In this document: piece by piece, positions 28,673 to 29,867 of the stretch
Layout: each line of letters opens with the position of its first letter
Position numbering within the stretch: position 1 is the first letter of the stretch
Assembly (NCBI GenBank): GCA_030407315.1
Contig: JALQPE010002181.1
Coordinates: forward strand, 1-29,867
From: Asparagopsis taxiformis
Lineage: Eukaryota > Rhodophyta > Florideophyceae > Bonnemaisoniales > Bonnemaisoniaceae
Length of the DNA: 29,867 nt
Direction: 5' to 3'
Notes under the pieces: model-generated
Databases searched by the model: none
What the model was told of the DNA's origin: nothing
Seen by the model: the letters and a program-made list of their open reading frames with translations, nothing else
Made by a program: the position numbers and the translations under genes

Positions 28673-29867
28673 ATGGTCACTACGCGTAGCACCGATACCC
28701 ACACTCCGCGCCCCGCCGGCTCTGCTGGAGGTGGAGCGAGGAACCCTTCGCAGGGCGCTCCCTCCCTCGTCGGGGCCGGTGCGCCGACAGCGAAGGAAGC
28801 GTCCGTCGCGCCCGCCCCATCCGTTAGGGCGGTTCAAGCCGTTGCTTCGCAGGCGTCGCCTCTTCGTCTCGCCCGATGGCTCCGTCTCGCCTGGTGGCTT
28901 CCGTGACGCCTGCCGAGGCTCTGTAGGGCCGATGCCCCACGTGATGATGATGACGCAACGGCGTCCGACCTCGGGGAATTCGTCACCCGTCATTCCGGAT
29001 GCCGCGGCTGTCGATGGGTGTGCCGCGATGGCAGCGGCCGCTCGTTCGCGTCGTGTGCTGTGGCGGCGGCCCGTACGGGCGTGCCTCATCGTGACGGCTC
29101 GCCTCGTCCCCTCGCCAGGATCCCTCGCGGAGGGTGGTGACCCCGTTAGGACAGTCGGCACCGCCTCACGTGGCCGTGCGGGCCGCGTAAAACGTAGGCG
29201 TCCTGACCCACGCGTGGGCTGCGTTGCCCGCGTGGGCATACGGATGACGATCTCGCCACGTTGGCCAGAGATCGTCTGGACGACCCCCCGCCCGGTCGTC
29301 GACTATATGCGTTCGCCGAGGATACGTGGGGGCGTGGCAGCCGGGCGTCGTTTCGCCAACGGCCACCGGGATCGGAACGTTACAAGATCCCGGCGTCGAT
29401 ACGTTGCGACCGCTCGTGGTTGCGTGACGTCAACGACGCGATCTACGTCGATCGTATGGAACGCCTTCCTGTGGAAGGGGACGCCCGAGGGAACCGCCGT
29501 TCATCTCGGTGGCGTCAGTCTTCGTGTGTCCGCGGACACTTTCCGAACGGCAACGTGCCGAATGGAAGACTGCTCTTTCGTTGAGCGTCAATCTCCAAAA
29601 GTGTCGTTTCGTACGACGACCACTTCGCGCTCCGTCACGTGAACGCAGAAGACTACGCGTGTCGCACGCGTCCGTCCGTGGGTCGTCCCGAGCGAGCTCT
29701 ACTTCCCGCCGTTGCCGGAAGTAGTAGAGGAGTTTCCGTACCCCGTGGGTCGTCCACGTTGTTACTACGCGCGTTGTACATTATTTCACCGATGCGCGTG
29801 AAGGACGCGCCTGCCCCCGTGAAGGAACGTTTCCTCATGGCCGTGGATATCGAACACGCAGCGATGC
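28673..29867 (+). pseudogene. Possible broken gag-like coding region, runs off the window
   Basis: From ATG 28673 the frame starts MVTTRSTDTHTPRPAGSAGG, a low-complexity basic start like many retrotransposon gag proteins, and stops at 28906. Coding-like stretches follow in shifting frames: PRDDDDATASDLGEFV (about 28930-28980), DVNDAIYVDRMERLPVEGD (about 29420-29480) and LSERQRAEWKTALSLSVNL (about 29535-29590). No protease, reverse transcriptase or zinc knuckle is visible before the window ends. Identity is unproven; high GC also creates spurious open frames here. Confidence 0.3.

Noticed and set aside
27301..29867. A complete LTR retrotransposon
   Set aside because: No matching LTR pair, primer-binding site or reverse transcriptase is visible; only a tentative gag-like start is seen.

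Overview
The window looks like nuclear DNA of an intron-poor eukaryote, most likely an alga and perhaps a red alga. That assignment is inference: genes are long single open frames of 1,100-1,230 codons without obvious introns, and eukaryote-type polyadenylation signals, basic nuclear-localisation-like stretches, a SET domain and transposon-derived sequence are present. I found no bacterial operon structure, rRNA or tRNA.

The main reading is that positions 136-23576 (about 23.4 kb) are one giant CACTA (EnSpm-like) DNA transposon. It begins with CACTACTG and ends with CAGTAGTG. The two 19-bp ends match as inverted repeats at 16 of 19 positions, and both carry subterminal clusters of GGCAGTA/TACTGCC palindromes (about 160-1350 and 23210-23545). 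Gene A (2731-6432, +) is a TNP2/Transposase_21-like transposase with a plausible DDE triad. The cargo is unusual and chromatin-themed. Genes B (7140-10664, +) and C (11692-14526, +, two apparent single-base frameshifts) are paralogues joining an N-terminal ParB-like domain to a C-terminal 2-oxoglutarate/Fe(II)-oxygenase-like fold. Gene D (15216-18725, -) fuses a ParB-like domain, a beta-type DNA amino-methyltransferase and a SET domain. Gene E (19457-20845, +) has a possible Tudor/Agenet-like N terminus. Gene F (21362-22885, -) is a coiled-coil protein of unknown function.

A family of long imperfect hairpins, with CCAATGG and GCACCTGG boxes around an AAATAATACCSGGTATTATTT core, lies downstream of the 3' end of every one of the genes A-F. 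Convergent pairs C/D and E/F share one locus. The family is absent from the 5'-5' interval between D and E, from upstream of A and from upstream of F.

To the right of the element (about 23577-26690, -) is a multiply frameshifted relic of a second gene-D-like ParB-methyltransferase-SET gene, cut at its SET domain by the element's right end. This suggests nesting within an older relative. The last 2.5 kb (27300-29867) is GC-rich, has palindromes and a pyrimidine-rich leader, and resembles a degraded LTR-retrotransposon/gag region, at low confidence.

Hypothesis: the element carries its own DNA-modification writer (D), two candidate base or protein oxidases (B, C), a histone-methylation-type domain (D) and a possible reader (E), possibly to control its own silencing or transposition.
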